Shown: positions 9,740-18,652 of the stretch, piece by piece
How the letters are laid out: every line of letters starts with the position of its first letter
Numbering within the stretch: position 1 is the first letter of the stretch
Assembly: GCA_031256795.1 (NCBI GenBank)
Contig: JAIRPW010000038.1
Location: forward strand, 46,460-110,459
Reading direction: 5' to 3'
Length of the DNA: 64,000 bases
From: Zoogloeaceae bacterium
GTDB lineage: Bacteria > Pseudomonadota > Gammaproteobacteria > Burkholderiales > Rhodocyclaceae
Made by a program: the position numbers and the translations under genes
Notes under the pieces: generated by a model
What the model was told of the DNA's origin: nothing
What the model saw: only the letters and a program-made list of their open reading frames with translations
The model's database searches: none

Positions 9740-12313
9740 ATGAGCGGCCATCCTTCCGCCCTCGTCGCGCAATTGCGCGCCATCCTGCGCGAAGGCCGCG
9801 AATCTTTGGCCGACGCCTATCACGCCGATCCCGATCCCGCCCGCTATCTCGCGGCGCGCGCGCTCCTGGTTGATGACGTTCTGCGGCAATTGTGGCGCGC
9901 GCAGGACCTGCCGCCTGAACTCGCGCTCTGCGCGGTCGGCGGATACGGGCGCGGCGAGCTTTATCCCGAATCAGACGTTGATTTATTGCTGTTGCTGCCC
10001 CGCCCCGCCGACACGGCGCTGGAAGAAAACCTGCAACGTCTCGTCGGGCTGTTCTGGGACATTGGCCTGGAAGTCGGACACAGCGTACGCGCGATAGAAG
10101 AATGCCTCACAGCCGCCAAAGAAGACGTCACCGTCGCTACCGCGCTCCTGGAAAGCCGTCTGCTTATCGGCGACGCCGCGCTCTATAAGAACTTTCGCGC
10201 GCGTTTCACCAAAAGCCTTGACCGGCAAGAATTTTTTCTGGCCAAGCGCATGGAACAAGCGGAACGGCATCAGCGCTTTCAGGAGACGCCCTACAATCTG
10301 GAGCCGCATTGCAAGGAAGCGCCCGGCGGCCTCAGAGATTTGCAAAATCTTCTCTGGATCGCCAAAGGATGCGGCTACGGCGAAAGCTGGCAAGCGCTTT
10401 CGCAAAAACATTTTTTCACGGAAGCCGTATTTCGGCAGATAGAGGACTGCGAACGCCTCCTGCAAAATCTGCGCATCCGTCTGCATCTTTTGCTGAAACG
10501 GCGTGAAGACCGCTTGCTCTTCGATCATCAGGAGCGCCTCGCGCAAACTATGGGACTGGAAGCCGCAGAAGAAAAACGCGCGTCCGAACTCCTCATGCAG
10601 TCCTACTATCGCAACGCCAAGCGAGTCACGCAAATCAACGCGGTTTTGCTGCAAATTTTCGCCGCGAAACTGCTGCCCGGCCCCCGGCAGACTTCAGAGC
10701 CTATTGACGCGCATTTTTGCGTCTCTGGAAATTTTCTGGACGTCCCCCATGAAAACACCTTCCAGAAACATCCGCCCGCGCTCCTGAAATGTTTTCTGCT
10801 GCTGCAGCAAAAGCCCGAACTGCGCGGCATGACAGCGCGCGCGCTCCGCGCGCTCTGGAGAGGCCGCGAAGCCATCAATGAAGATTTCCGCGCCTCCCCG
10901 GAAAACCGCCGGAATTTTCTCGCGCTGTTCCAAAACCCAAGAGAACTCATCCGCGCTTTCCATCTGATGGATCAATTCAGCATTTTGGGCGCGTACCTGC
11001 CCGCGTTCGGAAAAATTACCGGGCAAATGCAATATGACCTTTTTCACGCCTATACCGTTGATCAGCATATCCTGATGGTTATGCGCAATCTATGCCGTTT
11101 CGCCCTGGACGAATTCGCGCATGAAAACCCTTTTTGCAGCCAGCTGCACAACGCCTTCGCGCGCCCCTGGGTACTCTATATCGCCGCTCTCTTTCACGAC
11201 ATCGCCAAGGGGCGCGGCGGCGACCACGCGCAGCTCGGCATGGAGGACGCGCGCGCGTTCTGCCTTGCGCATACCCTTGAGGAAAAAGACACGCAACTGA
11301 TTGTCTGGCTGGTCGGCGAACACCTTTCCATGTCCCATACCACGCAAAAGGAAGATATTTCCGATCCTTCCGTCATCGCCGATTTCGCCGCGCGGGTTCA
11401 GAACGCGCGCCGCCTGACCGCGCTCTATCTTCTGACCGTCGCGGACATCCGCGCCACCAGCCCAAAAGTCTGGAACAACTGGAAAGCCCAGCTCCTGGAA
11501 AGCCTTTACCGGCAAACCTTACGTCATCTGGAAAGCGGCGCGGCGTCCGAGCCTCAGGGAATTATCGCCGAACGCCAAAACGAAGCCTTGCGGCTGCTGC
11601 GCTATTTCACACTCTCGGATACCGTACACGAACGCCTCTGGCGTCAGTTCGATACCGTGTACTTCCTCCGCCATTCCGCCGAAGAAATCGCCTGGCACAC
11701 GCGCGCCCTGCATTACCGCATCCACGAAGAAAAGCCCGTCGTCAAGGCGCGCGTACATCCCGGCGGCGGGCTGCAAGTCATGATCTACACCCGGGATGAG
11801 CCGGATATTTTTCTGCGCGTAGCCGGTTTTTTCACGCGCGCGGGCTACAGCGTCGCCGAGGCCAAAATCCATACGACCCGGCACGGCTACGCGCTGGATA
11901 GCTTCATTCTGCTCAACGTCACGGATAATGCCGAAGACCGGGACATGATTGGCTTTATTGAAAGCGAACTGGCGCGCGTCCTGGAATTCGTCCTGCCTGT
12001 CGCCCCCCCCTCTCCCGGCCGCGTTTCGCGCCAGGTCAAACACTTCCCCATCACGCCGGAAATACAGATCTATCCCGATGAACGCGGCGCGCACTACATC
12101 CTTTCCATCATCACCGCCGACCGCCCAGGTCTGCTCTATCGCGTGGCCGACGCGCTCGCGCGGCACAAAATTTTCCTGCACACCGCGCGTATCGCCACCC
12201 TGGGAGAACGCGCGGAAGACGTATTCTTAATCAGCGGGCGCGATCTGGACCAAAATACCGCGCGCCTTAGACTGGAGCAGGAAATTTTGGGAATTCTGAA
12301 AAATCTGGACTAA
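9740..12313 (+). CDS. glnD: [Protein-PII] uridylyltransferase / bifunctional GlnD
   Basis: CAVGGYGRGELYPESDVDLLLLLP nucleotidyltransferase motif, HD motif ALFHDIAKGRGGDH, two C-terminal ACT domains; adjacent to map. Confidence 0.96.
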   Translation: MSGHPSALVAQLRAILREGRESLADAYHADPDPARYLAARALLVDDVLRQLWRAQDLPPELALCAVGGYGRGELYPESDVDLLLLLPRPADTALEENLQRLVGLFWDIGLEVGHSVRAIEECLTAAKEDVTVATALLESRLLIGDAALYKNFRARFTKSLDRQEFFLAKRMEQAERHQRFQETPYNLEPHCKEAPGGLRDLQNLLWIAKGCGYGESWQALSQKHFFTEAVFRQIEDCERLLQNLRIRLHLLLKRREDRLLFDHQERLAQTMGLEAAEEKRASELLMQSYYRNAKRVTQINAVLLQIFAAKLLPGPRQTSEPIDAHFCVSGNFLDVPHENTFQKHPPALLKCFLLLQQKPELRGMTARALRALWRGREAINEDFRASPENRRNFLALFQNPRELIRAFHLMDQFSILGAYLPAFGKITGQMQYDLFHAYTVDQHILMVMRNLCRFALDEFAHENPFCSQLHNAFARPWVLYIAALFHDIAKGRGGDHAQLGMEDARAFCLAHTLEEKDTQLIVWLVGEHLSMSHTTQKEDISDPSVIADFAARVQNARRLTALYLLTVADIRATSPKVWNNWKAQLLESLYRQTLRHLESGAASEPQGIIAERQNEALRLLRYFTLSDTVHERLWRQFDTVYFLRHSAEEIAWHTRALHYRIHEEKPVVKARVHPGGGLQVMIYTRDEPDIFLRVAGFFTRAGYSVAEAKIHTTRHGYALDSFILLNVTDNAEDRDMIGFIESELARVLEFVLPVAPPSPGRVSRQVKHFPITPEIQIYPDERGAHYILSIITADRPGLLYRVADALARHKIFLHTARIATLGERAEDVFLISGRDLDQNTARLRLEQEILGILKNLD

Positions 12314-12480
12314 CCCCTTCCATTCTCCCGCCCCGTCCATCGTCCCGGAAGTCCACAGAACCGCGCCCCGCAAACCGCGCGCAAGCCCATCCCGTCGGTT
12401 TTCCCCCTTTCAAAAATAACGAGAACCTCCAGGGAATACGCAGAAGTTTGCCGCGCTACGCGCCCTCCAATAAAAATCGC

Positions 12481-12509
12481 TTGACACTTAGGTGAATATA
12501 TATTATATT
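12481..12509 (+). promoter_or_regulatory. Predicted sigma70 promoter of the arsR-type operon
   Basis: TTGACA - 17 nt - TATATT, in an AT-rich stretch just upstream of the regulator start. Confidence 0.7.
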
Positions 12510-12539
12510 TTTTTATGAACTATTTCCTTTCTGCGCATC

Positions 12540-12884
12540 ATGAACTCCACCGAAAACTGTTCTCACGCCTCGCTGCGCGACCATGCCGCGCAGGCGTGCG
12601 GCTTACTCAAAACGCTGGCCAACGAAGACCGCCTTCTTCTGCTCTGCGCCCTGGCGGAAACCCGGAAAAATGTCGGAGAGCTTGAGCAGCTGACGGGCGT
12701 CGCCCAGCCAAGCCTTTCACAGCAACTGGGAGTTCTCCGCAACGAAGGTTTAGTGGAGACAAGCAAGGAAGGCAGGTATGTGTATTACCGGATAAAAGAC
12801 GCGCGCGCGGAATATCTCATGCGCGCGCTTTGGGAGCTTTTTTGCGCGCCTGACGCCCCTTCGTCTGGCGGCGCGCCAGACTAA
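12540..12884 (+). CDS. ArsR/SmtB-family transcriptional regulator (SqrR/BigR/YgaV-like)
   Basis: wHTH NVGELEQLTGVAQPSLSQQLGVLRNEGLVETSKEGRYVYYRI; Cys36 (LLLLCAL) and Cys102 (LWELFCAP). Confidence 0.9.
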   Translation: MNSTENCSHASLRDHAAQACGLLKTLANEDRLLLLCALAETRKNVGELEQLTGVAQPSLSQQLGVLRNEGLVETSKEGRYVYYRIKDARAEYLMRALWELFCAPDAPSSGGAPD

Positions 12885-12931
12885 CCGTTTTTTCAACCCG
12901 CGAGACCATCTCGTTTTTTACAGGAGTACGC

Positions 12932-13282
12932 ATGAGTCACACCGTTTCATACAAAGAAAGCATTCAGGCCATCGGCGCAAAATTAAAACCTTTGGGTCAG
13001 GCCATCCCGGAAACCATGAAAGGTTTTCAGGCATTGCAGCAAGCGTCGACCGCGTCCGGCGCTTTGGATACCAAGACCAAGGAACTCATCGCGCTCGCGC
13101 TGGGAGTCGCCGCCCGCTGCGAGGGCTGCGTCGCTTTCCACGCGCAAACGCTCGTCAAGGCGGGAGCTACGCGAGAAGAGGTGGCGGAAACGCTGGGCGT
13201 CGCCATCCTCATGGGCGGCGGACCTTCCATGATGTGGGCGGCGGAAGCCTTAAGCGCTTTCGACGAATTCAAACAAGCCTAA
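12932..13282 (+). CDS. Carboxymuconolactone decarboxylase / AhpD-like protein
   Basis: LIALALGVAARCEGCVAFHAQTLVKAGATREEVAETLGVAILMGGGPS: CxxC followed by His as in the AhpD family. Confidence 0.9.
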   Translation: MSHTVSYKESIQAIGAKLKPLGQAIPETMKGFQALQQASTASGALDTKTKELIALALGVAARCEGCVAFHAQTLVKAGATREEVAETLGVAILMGGGPSMMWAAEALSAFDEFKQA

Positions 13283-13303
13283 TCTCTCAGAAAGGAACTT
13301 TTC

Positions 13304-13495
13304 ATGAAAAACAATATTGGCCTCATTGACCGTGTATCGCGCATCGTTCTTGGCCTCGCGCTCATTCTTCTGGCTTCTACCGGAATCATCGGTTACTGGG
13401 GATGGATTGGCGTCATTCCCTTGGCAACCGGATTTTTGCGCTTTTGTCCTGTTTATTCTCTGTTGGGATTCAGCACCTGCCCGCTGAAAAAGTAG
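13304..13495 (+). CDS. DUF2892 (YgaP TM-domain-like) inner membrane protein
   Basis: MKNNIGLIDRVSRIVLGLALILLA...GWIGVIPLATGFLRFCPVYSLLGFSTC. Confidence 0.88.
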   Translation: MKNNIGLIDRVSRIVLGLALILLASTGIIGYWGWIGVIPLATGFLRFCPVYSLLGFSTCPLKK

Positions 13496-13540
13496 ATCCT
13501 GTTTTTATCGGCAAAAAACATTCTTGAGAAGCAAAAACCA

Positions 13541-13564
13541 ACGGCAGACATTCATGTCTGCCGT
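13541..13564. terminator. Perfect inverted repeat, possible transcription stop after the arsR-type operon
   Basis: acggcagaca-ttca-tgtctgccgt: 10-bp perfect stem, 4-nt loop, but no T-run. Confidence 0.35.
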
Positions 13565-13745
13565 TCGCGTCCGCTTTCCAAAATCCTCCGTTCCCTTTCG
13601 TCTGTCCCGCCCGGAGCGAAATTTGTTCCGCAGCGAACGCGCGTCATTGCCGAACGGCAAAAGCATCGCTAGAATGCCAGTCTCGCCTACGGCAACGCCC
13701 GTGCTTTCTACTGCGGACATATCCGCGTTTTCTCTTCTCTCTGCT

Positions 13746-13967
13746 ATGGAAAAAACCCTGGACGCCTTGTCCGGAAAAATTGACCTCGTACTCACCGCGG
13801 CCGAATCGTTGCGCGCGGAAAAGGCTGTCTGGCTGTGCGAACGCGCCGCGCTGGAGGAACGCTTGCGGCAATCCGAAGCGGAACTCGCGCGTCTGCGGTC
13901 GCACATCAGTCAGGCGCGCGCGCGCGTAGAACACCTGATAGCCCGGCTTCCGGAGCGTAGCGCATGA
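13746..13967 (+). CDS. ZapB-like small coiled-coil protein (TIGR02449-like) upstream of zapA
   Basis: MEKTLDALSGKIDLVLTAAESLRAEKAVWLCERAALEERLRQSEAELARLR..., 4-bp overlap with zapA. Confidence 0.7.
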   Translation: MEKTLDALSGKIDLVLTAAESLRAEKAVWLCERAALEERLRQSEAELARLRSHISQARARVEHLIARLPERSA

Positions 13968-14308
13968 GCGCGCCTATCCCCCTCGACGTCAGCATCATGG
14001 GACGAGAATATCGTATCGTCTGCCCCGCCGGACAGGAAAGCGCCCTGCGCGCCGCCGTCAATCTCGTAGAACAAAAAATGAAGGAAACCGCAAAACGCTC
14101 GCGCAGCAACATGCCGGAGCGGGTCGCGGTGCTGGCCGCCGTCAACATCGCGAGCGATTATCTGGAAAAAGACGCCGCTGCCGCAGGCATTCACGGCGAA
14201 AACGCGGCGTCTCCCTCCGCAATCCCAGAAACTTTTGACAGTGAAAGAATCCGGAGTAGAATTGAAAGCATGGATGCGCGTCTTGCCGCTTTTTTGGCGG
14301 CTCAATAG
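13964..14308 (+). CDS. zapA: Cell division protein ZapA
   Basis: LDVSIMGREYRIVCPAGQESALRAAVNLVEQKMKE...RVAVLAAVNIASDYL. Confidence 0.93.
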   Translation: MSAPIPLDVSIMGREYRIVCPAGQESALRAAVNLVEQKMKETAKRSRSNMPERVAVLAAVNIASDYLEKDAAAAGIHGENAASPSAIPETFDSERIRSRIESMDARLAAFLAAQ

Positions 14309-14310
14309 TG

Positions 14311-14507
14311 TATCCGCCCGGTGTTCTCCGCAGTATTGTTCAGAACCATATATTCCTTGAACCAATATTGCTATGGCATCCGGTTGTGCGCCTAAAAAGC
14401 AGATGTTGTGGGCGGTCTTAATGTCTGCCCCTGATTTTGCGGGTGCGCGGCCACTCTGAACCTCAGGTTCAGGATGCTGGTTCTGGCCGGTACTTGCGGG
14501 GAGCCGT
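14311..14507 (+). ncRNA. ssrS: 6S RNA
   Basis: Immediately downstream of zapA; 5' tgttctccgca can pair with 3' tgcggggagccg; internal ctgaacctcaggttcag hairpin resembles the E. coli 6S ttgaaccaagggttcaa arm. Confidence 0.78.
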
Positions 14508-14513
14508 TTTTCA

Positions 14514-14556
14514 GGTCAAGGGCGAGGGCAGAGATGCTCTCGCCCTTGACCTTTTT
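14514..14556 (+). terminator. Strong intrinsic terminator downstream of 6S RNA
   Basis: ggtcaagggcgag-ggcagagatg-ctcgcccttgacctttttg. Confidence 0.88.
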
Positions 14557-14576
14557 GTGGCTTATTCGATTGCAAC

Positions 14577-15377
14577 ATGACATTTTACTGGTGTGCGCTG
14601 TATCTTTCCCTGGGCGCTTTTACGGGATTTTTCGCGGGGCTTTTAGGTATAGGCGGCGGCCTGATTCTGACTCCTGTCTTGGCAATGTTCTTTGCCGCGC
14701 AAGGATTCCCCGCTGGAGAAATCATGCATCTGGCGCTGGGATCTTCCATGTCCGTCATTTTATTTACCGCGCTCTCCAGTATGCGCGAGCACGCCCGACA
14801 TCGCGCGGTGCTGTGGCCAGTTTTTGCGCGCATAACGCCAGGAATTTTGCTCGGAACGCTCTTTGGAACCTGGCTGGCGCGGCAAATTCCCACAGAGTCT
14901 CTGGCGATCGTTTTCGCCTTTTTTACGCTGTATGTCGCGCTGCAAATCATGATCGGTTTCAAACCTCGCCCCAGCCGGACCCTGCCAGGCGCGGCGGGCG
15001 TTATGGGCGCGGGATTCGGCGTCGGTATGATTTCCTGCCTGGTTGCCATTGGCGGCGGCGCGCTTTCCGTACCCTTCATGACCTGGTGCAATGTAAAAAT
15101 ACAAAACGCCATCGCCACTTCCGCCGCTATTGGATTGCCCATTGCGCTTGGAGGCGCGGCAGGCTATATGCTCAACGGCTGGGGAAACCCGGCGCTGCCG
15201 CCGCATAGCTTAGGATTTGTGTATTTGCCCGCCGTATTGCTTGCCGCCTTCGCCAGTATGCTGACCGCGCGTTTCGGCGCGCGACTCACGCACCGTTTAC
15301 CTATCGCGCGCCTCAAACAGATTTTCGCCGCGCTTTTAATTCTCCTCTCCGGAAAAATGCTGTGGACGCTTTTTTAG
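14577..15377 (+). CDS. TSUP family (TauE/SafE-like) sulfite/organosulfonate exporter
   Basis: FFAGLLGIGGGLILTPVLAM and GMISCLVAIGGGALSVPFMTWCNV duplicated motifs. Confidence 0.9.
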   Translation: MTFYWCALYLSLGAFTGFFAGLLGIGGGLILTPVLAMFFAAQGFPAGEIMHLALGSSMSVILFTALSSMREHARHRAVLWPVFARITPGILLGTLFGTWLARQIPTESLAIVFAFFTLYVALQIMIGFKPRPSRTLPGAAGVMGAGFGVGMISCLVAIGGGALSVPFMTWCNVKIQNAIATSAAIGLPIALGGAAGYMLNGWGNPALPPHSLGFVYLPAVLLAAFASMLTARFGARLTHRLPIARLKQIFAALLILLSGKMLWTLF

Positions 15378-15413
15378 CTGAACCGCTGCAAAACGCGCCG
15401 CAGCTTTCTCCTT

Positions 15414-16520
15414 CTACACCTTGCGCACGCTTACAAATAGATAGGGCAGCGCCAAAAATGGCCATACCGTGGCAACCCAGCGGGTCAGTCCGTTGAAGTT
15501 AAGAAAATGCCCCTGTTTCCACAACATAAGCGCGGTATAGGAATATGGATTCTGCGGCGTAAGATTTACCAGCATCGCGCCCGCCAGTAATCCCAGCGCC
15601 GCAAGCGTCAAACGCCACAGCGGCGGCAAAAGAAGCGCCAGCGCCAAAAGCGGCGCGGCCAGCATCAACCCCGCGCGTACAGACGGTGTCCACCAGGCAA
15701 AAAAAGCATCCGCGCCCATCAGGGTGGCCGCGCCCAGACTGCGCGCCAGCGCCGCCAGCAGAAAAAAACACGGGGTTACCCAATACGCTCGCCAACGACC
15801 GCGCGTCATCGCGCCGCAAAAAAGCCCGATCGCCAAAAAATTGCTCACGATCACCGCGCATTCCACAGAGTGATACGTCTCTGGATCGTAGGGCAACGTC
15901 GGTAGACTCGGCAAAATCTGGCGCAAATCACCCACGCCGAAAAGCAGAATCTCTGGCGAAAGCAGCGTCAAAAGCCACAAGCCCAAAAGCGTCAGCCCTA
16001 TGTCAACGTACGGCAGGGACGCAATGGAAGAAGCGCGGAAACCGTGCCACCAGCGGCTCAAATGCTCCCCCGCGCAACCGGCAACCCCACAGCCCAAAGA
16101 CGCTCCCAGGGTATTGCAAGCCCAATCCAGATTGGAAGAAAACCGGCTAGGCAGCCACGCCTGCAACGCCTCCAGCGTAAAACTCAGCAACGAGGCCAAA
16201 AAAATCGCGGCCACCGCCGCGCCGCCGCGCCCCAGCAAACGCCGAAGAGCCATCATAAGCAAAAAGCCAGTCGGAACATACACGACGACATTGGCTGCGC
16301 AGTCGAATACGCTCCAGTAACGCGGCCAGGCCCACTCCACAAACGCCAGCGGATCCCCCGCCATCTGCCAGTCTGAAAAAGGATACAAACTGCCGTACAG
16401 CGTGAGCGCAACCCACGCCGCCGCCAGATAGCACGACAATAGGTCAGTCGCGGCCTTTTGCGCAGGAACGCCAATGTTTCCCGATACCGCGTCCTGCGTT
16501 TGGTAAGCGCGAAAAATCAT
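15414..16520 (-). CDS. VanZ-like family membrane protein
   Basis: LYGSLYPFSDWQ, DCAANVVVYVPTGFLLMMALRR, SLLSFTLEALQAWLPSRFSSNLDWACNTLGASLG; ATGA overlap with gabD stop. Confidence 0.82.
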   Translation of the reverse strand: MIFRAYQTQDAVSGNIGVPAQKAATDLLSCYLAAAWVALTLYGSLYPFSDWQMAGDPLAFVEWAWPRYWSVFDCAANVVVYVPTGFLLMMALRRLLGRGGAAVAAIFLASLLSFTLEALQAWLPSRFSSNLDWACNTLGASLGCGVAGCAGEHLSRWWHGFRASSIASLPYVDIGLTLLGLWLLTLLSPEILLFGVGDLRQILPSLPTLPYDPETYHSVECAVIVSNFLAIGLFCGAMTRGRWRAYWVTPCFFLLAALARSLGAATLMGADAFFAWWTPSVRAGLMLAAPLLALALLLPPLWRLTLAALGLLAGAMLVNLTPQNPYSYTALMLWKQGHFLNFNGLTRWVATVWPFLALPYLFVSVRKV

Positions 16521-18013
16521 TGAATCCCGCCGAGGCACAGATATTTCGTATCCAGATATTCCTCCAGGCCTTGTCTGCCCCCTTCGCGCCCAAAACCGGA
16601 CTGCTTAATGCCGCCGAAGGGCGCAGCTTCCGTTGACATGACGCCCGTATTCACGCCGACCATGCCGAATTCCAGCGCTTCGCTCACTCGCGTCACGCGC
16701 GCAAAGTCGCGGCTGTAAAAATAGGCCGCCAGACCATGCTCAACCGCGTTCGCCAGCGAGATCGCCTCCGACTCGGTGGAAAAGCGAAACAACGGCGCGA
16801 CAGGCCCAAAAGTTTCTTCCCGCGCAATCAGCATCTCCATCTTCGCGTCCGCTAACACCGTAGGCGTAAAAAACGCGCCGCCCAGCGCTGCGGAAACGGA
16901 ATGCGGAGTCCCGCCCGTCAATACTCTGGCGCCGCGCTCAACGGCGTCCGCGACCTGCCGCCTCACTTTTTCCATCGCGTCCGCGTTAATTAAAGGCCCC
17001 TGCCGCACGCCCGCTTCCCGTCCATCGCCGACCTTAAGCTGAGATACCGCACGGGTAAACCTTGCGGCGAAATCCTCATACACGCCCGACTGCACCAGAA
17101 AACGATTCGCGCACACACAGGTTTGCCCTGTATTGCGGAATTTCGCTTCCATCGCCCCCGTAACCGCCGCCTCCAGATCCGCGTCATCAAATACAATAAA
17201 CGGCGCGTTCCCGCCCAGTTCCAAAGCGACGCGCTTTATCGTCGGCGCGCATTGCGCCATAAGCAGCCGCCCAACCTCCGTGGATCCCGTAAAGGAAAGA
17301 TGCCGCACCACAGGACTCTCGGTCAGCGTCTTGCCGATACTTTGCGCGTCGCCGCTAATCACGTTCAGTACACCGCGCGGAAACCCCGCCTCTTCCGCGA
17401 GCCGCGCCAGAAAAAACGCGGACAGCGGCGTTTCCTCAGCCGGCTTAATGATCACGGTACAGCCTGCCGCAAGCGCGGGCGCGACCTTGCGCGTAATCAT
17501 GGCCATCGGGAAATTCCACGGCGTGATGGCCGCGCATACGCCGATCGGCATTTTCGCCGCCAGTACGCGCCTGTCCGGAAAAGAAGAGGGAATAATCTCG
17601 CCGTAAGCGCGTTTTCCTTCTTCGGCGAACCATTCCAGGAAACTCGCGCCGTAACGCACTTCGCCTTCCGCTTCGGCAAGCGGCTTGCCGCATTCGGCGG
17701 TAATCAGCGTTGCGAGCGCGGAAATTTCCCGCAAAATGAGATCATTCCAGCGGCGCAGCAACGCGCTCCGTTCCTTTGCCATGCGAGCGCGCCAAGCAGG
17801 AAACGCCGCTTCAGCCGCCGCAATCGCGCGCCCGGTTTCCGCCGCGCCGCACAAGGGCGCGTGCGCGAGCACCTCCCGCGTCGCGGGATTCAAAACAGGA
17901 AACGTTTCCCGGCTGTCCGCTTCTATCCACGCGCCGCCAACAAAGCAGGCGGGAGAAGCGGAAAAATCCGGACGAGCGGACGACGAAAAACAGGGCGCGG
18001 TAAAATCAGACAT
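16517..18013 (-). CDS. gabD: NAD(P)-dependent succinate-semialdehyde dehydrogenase
   Basis: ALDH motifs FTGSTEVGR, VALELGGNAPFIVFDDADLE, GQTCVCANRFLVQ; start at MSDFTAPC. Confidence 0.93.
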   Translation of the reverse strand: MSDFTAPCFSSSARPDFSASPACFVGGAWIEADSRETFPVLNPATREVLAHAPLCGAAETGRAIAAAEAAFPAWRARMAKERSALLRRWNDLILREISALATLITAECGKPLAEAEGEVRYGASFLEWFAEEGKRAYGEIIPSSFPDRRVLAAKMPIGVCAAITPWNFPMAMITRKVAPALAAGCTVIIKPAEETPLSAFFLARLAEEAGFPRGVLNVISGDAQSIGKTLTESPVVRHLSFTGSTEVGRLLMAQCAPTIKRVALELGGNAPFIVFDDADLEAAVTGAMEAKFRNTGQTCVCANRFLVQSGVYEDFAARFTRAVSQLKVGDGREAGVRQGPLINADAMEKVRRQVADAVERGARVLTGGTPHSVSAALGGAFFTPTVLADAKMEMLIAREETFGPVAPLFRFSTESEAISLANAVEHGLAAYFYSRDFARVTRVSEALEFGMVGVNTGVMSTEAAPFGGIKQSGFGREGGRQGLEEYLDTKYLCLGGIQ

Positions 18014-18076
18014 GGCTTTTTTGCCTTTCCAAAAAAGGTCATACTCGCGCTGTCCGGTGTCTGGAGAATCCCAATC

Positions 18077-18643
18077 ATGCAAGAACGCGCGCTTTCAGAA
18101 CAACAAGATACCTTGAAACCACGCATCCTATTATGCCTAATTCTGCTTAGTACATCCTTTTTCTTGAATGCCTGCGGCGTCCTTCCCGGCAAGAGCGGAA
18201 AATCCGCGCGCACTCCTTCACCCGCAGCCTCCGCTCCTGCTTTCGCGCGCAATCTGGAAGCCAGCGCGCAGGGCAAAGAAGTCGTATTTTACGCGCTGGG
18301 ACTGATTGGAACAGGCTACCGCTTCGGCGGCAAGAATCCTTCCGCCGGACTGGATTGTTCCGGCATGGTGCACTATATCTACCGCGAAGCCGCGCGCTAT
18401 CCGCTCTCCGGAAGCGCGGCCGACATGGCCAAAAAGGGACGCGCCGTCCGCCCGGAAGCCATTCGACCGGGCGACTTGGTTTTTTTCAACACGCAAAACC
18501 GTCCGCGATCGCACGTCGGGATTTATATCGGCGATCTACGCTTTGTTCACGCGCCTTCCAGCAATGGGCAAGTGCGCATTGACAGCCTACAGGACAGCTA
18601 TTACCGAACCCGCTTCGAGGAAGCGCGATCCTACCTGAACTAG
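18077..18643 (+). CDS. NlpC/P60-family lipoprotein (peptidoglycan endopeptidase)
   Basis: Lipobox FFLNACG; AGLDCSGMVHYIYRE, PGDLVFF, HVGIYIGDLRFVHAPS catalytic Cys/His motifs. Confidence 0.92.
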   Translation: MQERALSEQQDTLKPRILLCLILLSTSFFLNACGVLPGKSGKSARTPSPAASAPAFARNLEASAQGKEVVFYALGLIGTGYRFGGKNPSAGLDCSGMVHYIYREAARYPLSGSAADMAKKGRAVRPEAIRPGDLVFFNTQNRPRSHVGIYIGDLRFVHAPSSNGQVRIDSLQDSYYRTRFEEARSYLN

Positions 18644-18652
18644 CGGTTTAAT

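Noticed and set aside
17123-18076. Long N-terminal extension of the NlpC/P60 ORF (506 aa)
   Set aside because: Antisense to gabD; the real start with signal peptide and lipobox is at 18077.
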